Positions 61,981 through 64,000 of a stretch of 64,000 nucleotides of DNA are shown here, in pieces. The stretch comes from UBA5072 sp963822145 (GTDB lineage: Bacteria; Bacteroidota; Bacteroidia; Bacteroidales; UBA10428): assembly GCA_963822145.1 (NCBI GenBank), contig CAWGGG010000001.1, positions 186,001 to 250,000 on the forward strand, read 5' to 3'. The number at the start of each line of letters is the position of its first letter. Within the stretch, counting starts at the first letter, position 1. The notes beneath the pieces are model-generated. The model ran no database searches. It was not told where the DNA came from and saw only the letters and a list, made by a program, of their open reading frames with translations. Made by a program: the position numbers and the translations under genes.

Positions 61981-64000
61981 TCAAAAAGGTTGCACGGGAA
62001 CTGTAGATTCATCTACTAAATATACTATTGACTTGTAGCTGATTCCGCTGTGCAGTGAAAGGCCTATTTCGCAAGTGCGGCTTGTACTGTACCCCTGAGT
62101 TACCCCGGAAGGGAGTTTTTCCCTGAGCAGCCTGAGGGCAGAAGCATTGAGTTCGGGCCGGGTAAATCCGCGGTCACCAGCCCAGCCGCAGCAGCCTATC
62201 TCATCGGGAACAACAACTTCATCGGCACAGAGGCGGGCCAGCTGAATCAGGTCAGCAGCAAGACCCATTTTGGTATTGCTGCAGGTGCTGTGAACCGCAA
62301 TCCTGCGGGGCAGTTTATTGAATACCAGACGACGGGTGAGGAATTTCAGGATGAATTCCACCGGTTCATACACCTGAAGCTTTGGTGACAGGGTTTCTTT
62401 CATCCGGAACAAACAGGGACTCATATCACAATACACGGGTATCTTTCCGTCATTACTTGCTGCCAGCAGCGCGATCTCCAGCTCAGCTGCCTTCATTTTG
62501 CCTTCAGCCACAAAGCCCTTACTGTCAAAGGCCATTCCGCAACACAACCTGTTCACGTTACGCGGGATGATCACCTCATATCCAGCCTTTTGCAACAACT
62601 GTATGGTCTTGCCCACCACAGCCATTTCCCCGGGGTCATAATCGGCTGATTTGCCCATGCTCCGGTTAATGCAGGTCGGAAAATACACTACCTTTAAATC
62701 CGACCGGGCGGCAGGTGTTTTCAGTATTCTTACATCCGCTCCTGCAGGCATATATTTGTTCCATAGCGGTATGGCCGCTCCCGAAATACTGTGCAGCGCG
62801 GCCGAAACCGATTGCATGAATTTAGTCCCGGTTATCCTGTGCATGAAGGAAACCAGGTTCAGTGCCACCCTCAGCATGGCCGTTACATGATGCATACCCG
62901 CGGCAACTTTCCGGGCTGTCTGGCCGGCCAACCGACTGTGCCCGTAAAGCCTCAATTCCTTGATCAGCTTGCCGGTGTTGATATCCACCGGGCATGCAGC
63001 AGCGCAAAGTCCGTCAGTGGCGCAGGTTGCCTCACCATGGTACGCAAAGTCTTTCATTATGCTTTTTAAGCTGTCAGCTTTTCCTGTTCCGGCAACCGGG
63101 TTGTTCAGTTCGCGGTACAGCACGATCCGTTGACGCGGCGTCAGGGTGAGATTTTTGGAAGGACAATCGTACTCGCAAAATCCGCATTCAATGCAGTTGT
63201 CGATGAGCTCGTTGACAACAGGTATGGGCTTCAGGTTCCTGATATGAACCAGGGGATCCTCATTGAGGATGACTCCGGGATTCAACAGGCCATGCGGGTC
63301 ACAAGCCTTTTTGATGGATTGCATGATCCCGTAAACTTCAGGTCCCCACTCTTCCCTTACAAAGGGAGCCATGTTGCGGCCTGTGCCGTGCTCGGCCTTC
63401 AGGCTTCCATCGAACTGATGCACTACAAGCTTCACCAGATCATCCATAAACCGGCGGTATTTCTCCACTTCTTCCTGTCTTTGAAAGTCCGGCATGATCA
63501 CAAAATGAATGTTGCCATCGAGCAGGTGGCCCCACATCACCGACCCGGCATAGCCGTATTGTCTGATAAGCACTTTCAGGGACACCAGTGCTTCTCCAAG
63601 TATTCCTGCCCTGAAAGCCACATCCTCAATAATACAGGCTGTCCCCCTGGGCCGTGTCGCAGCTGCAGAAGTGAAAAGACCCTTTCGCACCCTCCAGATG
63701 CTGTTGTAGGCATCTGTTTCTGTGATAAAATCAATCGGATAAAGGGTTTCTATACCGGAAAGTGATTTCCGTATCTCCCCGGCCTGTTCCAACAGTGTGT
63801 CCTGGTCAGGAGCGGAGGTGTCGATCAGCAGGGCGACCACCTCTTCATCAAGCTCCCGGATAACGGAAGGTATGCCTGGATTGTCCTGTACCGAGCGCAG
63901 CGCATTGCGGTCCATCAGCTCTGCTGCGCTTACTTCACAACTCCGTAAGGGAATAATGGCCCTGCAGGCATCCCGGATGTTACTGAAAAATACCAGGGCG
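61981..64000 (-). CDS. FAD- and Fe-S-binding D-lactate dehydrogenase-type protein, 5' end cut by window
   Basis: The frame stays open to the right edge (the Met at 63915 is internal, since ALVFFSNIRDACRAIIPLR and similar conserved blocks continue upstream). At least 673 residues are visible. In order: the end of the FAD-linked oxidase C-terminal domain with HVFHV-like GHLLDGNIHFVIMPDF and KAEHGTGRNMAPF, and then a two-cluster ferredoxin-like part (CIECGFCEYDCPS, and later CATDGLCAAACPVDI). Two CCG domains follow (RLCCGMAFDSKG and EIGCCGWAGDRGF). This is the GlcD-GlcF-like fusion found in respiratory D-lactate dehydrogenases (Dld-II type). The N-terminal FAD-binding domain lies outside the window. 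It probably feeds electrons from D-2-hydroxy acids into the quinone pool. Confidence 0.92.
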   Translation of the reverse strand, partial: ALVFFSNIRDACRAIIPLRSCEVSAAELMDRNALRSVQDNPGIPSVIRELDEEVVALLIDTSAPDQDTLLEQAGEIRKSLSGIETLYPIDFITETDAYNSIWRVRKGLFTSAAATRPRGTACIIEDVAFRAGILGEALVSLKVLIRQYGYAGSVMWGHLLDGNIHFVIMPDFQRQEEVEKYRRFMDDLVKLVVHQFDGSLKAEHGTGRNMAPFVREEWGPEVYGIMQSIKKACDPHGLLNPGVILNEDPLVHIRNLKPIPVVNELIDNCIECGFCEYDCPSKNLTLTPRQRIVLYRELNNPVAGTGKADSLKSIMKDFAYHGEATCATDGLCAAACPVDINTGKLIKELRLYGHSRLAGQTARKVAAGMHHVTAMLRVALNLVSFMHRITGTKFMQSVSAALHSISGAAIPLWNKYMPAGADVRILKTPAARSDLKVVYFPTCINRSMGKSADYDPGEMAVVGKTIQLLQKAGYEVIIPRNVNRLCCGMAFDSKGFVAEGKMKAAELEIALLAASNDGKIPVYCDMSPCLFRMKETLSPKLQVYEPVEFILKFLTRRLVFNKLPRRIAVHSTCSNTKMGLAADLIQLARLCADEVVVPDEIGCCGWAGDRGFTRPELNASALRLLREKLPSGVTQGYSTSRTCEIGLSLHSGISYKSIVYLVDESTVPVQPF

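Noticed and set aside
1..64000. tRNA or rRNA genes and mobile elements
   Set aside because: I looked for TpsiC-like and anticodon-arm patterns, and for transposase or integrase motifs in the frames, and found none convincing; a covariance search could still find a tRNA I missed.

Overview
The window comes from a member of the Bacteroidota, most likely class Bacteroidia. Three things support this. First, it carries type IX secretion (T9SS) and gliding genes: PorU, PorV, a GldJ-type lipoprotein and two PorP/SprF proteins. Second, several secreted proteins end in T9SS sorting domains. Third, many promoters match the Bacteroidota pattern TTG/TTTG - 17 to 23 bp - TAnnTTTG. No rRNA, tRNA, CRISPR array, transposase, integrase or phage gene was recognised, so this looks like a chromosomal core-plus-accessory stretch.

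Layout. 1-9.3 kb: a PafA-like 'alkaline phosphatase' that has lost nearly all its catalytic residues (cut at the left edge), a two-FAS1 lipoprotein, 6-phosphofructokinase, a T9SS-exported M14 carboxypeptidase, YchF and transketolase. 9.3-11.5 kb: a cluster of REP-like palindromes, then a BlaI/BlaR1-type pair whose promoter overlaps a strong dyad. 11.6-19.6 kb: pirin, aldo/keto reductase, a histidine kinase with its receiver protein, small membrane and lipoproteins, a DUF1080 protein, a small STAS-like protein, RtcB RNA ligase and a CBM6-like lipoprotein. 19.6-29.2 kb: a DUF6483-like protein, a class C beta-lactamase-fold hydrolase, an isochorismatase-fold hydrolase, a DUF3788-like protein, a Ca2+-type P-ATPase, a VWA / ECF sigma / anti-sigma-like / Spy-like operon, and proline dehydrogenase. 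29.3-43.5 kb: two divergent giant T9SS cargo genes (1646 and about 2012 residues), with a PorP/SprF gene directly after the second, then an OmpH-like protein and a glycosyltransferase. 43.5-55.4 kb: FtsB/DivIC-like protein, PruA, MurF, GldJ, a second PorP/SprF, PorU, PorV, IspF and a CoA-binding protein. 55.5-64 kb: DoxX, a carboxypeptidase-regulatory-domain protein, FabD, a tetraheme cytochrome fused to a SUMF1 domain, a Tat-exported Gfo/Idh/MocA protein, an unknown secreted protein and a D-lactate-dehydrogenase-type flavoprotein (cut at the right edge).

How the genes work together. The clearest shared theme is T9SS: sortase PorU and shuttle PorV (adjacent), GldJ, two PorP/SprF proteins, and at least three cargo proteins with type A or type B C-terminal domains. 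Proline catabolism is complete (proline dehydrogenase plus PruA) but split over 15 kb. The most novel-looking unit is the gene pair at 58210-61153: an NrfH/NapC-like tetraheme N-terminus fused to a SUMF1/FGE-like domain, followed by an exported Gfo/Idh/MocA oxidoreductase. It suggests a periplasmic redox module linked to the quinone pool, but the substrate cannot be read from the sequence. The second candidate is the pseudo-phosphatase at the left edge.
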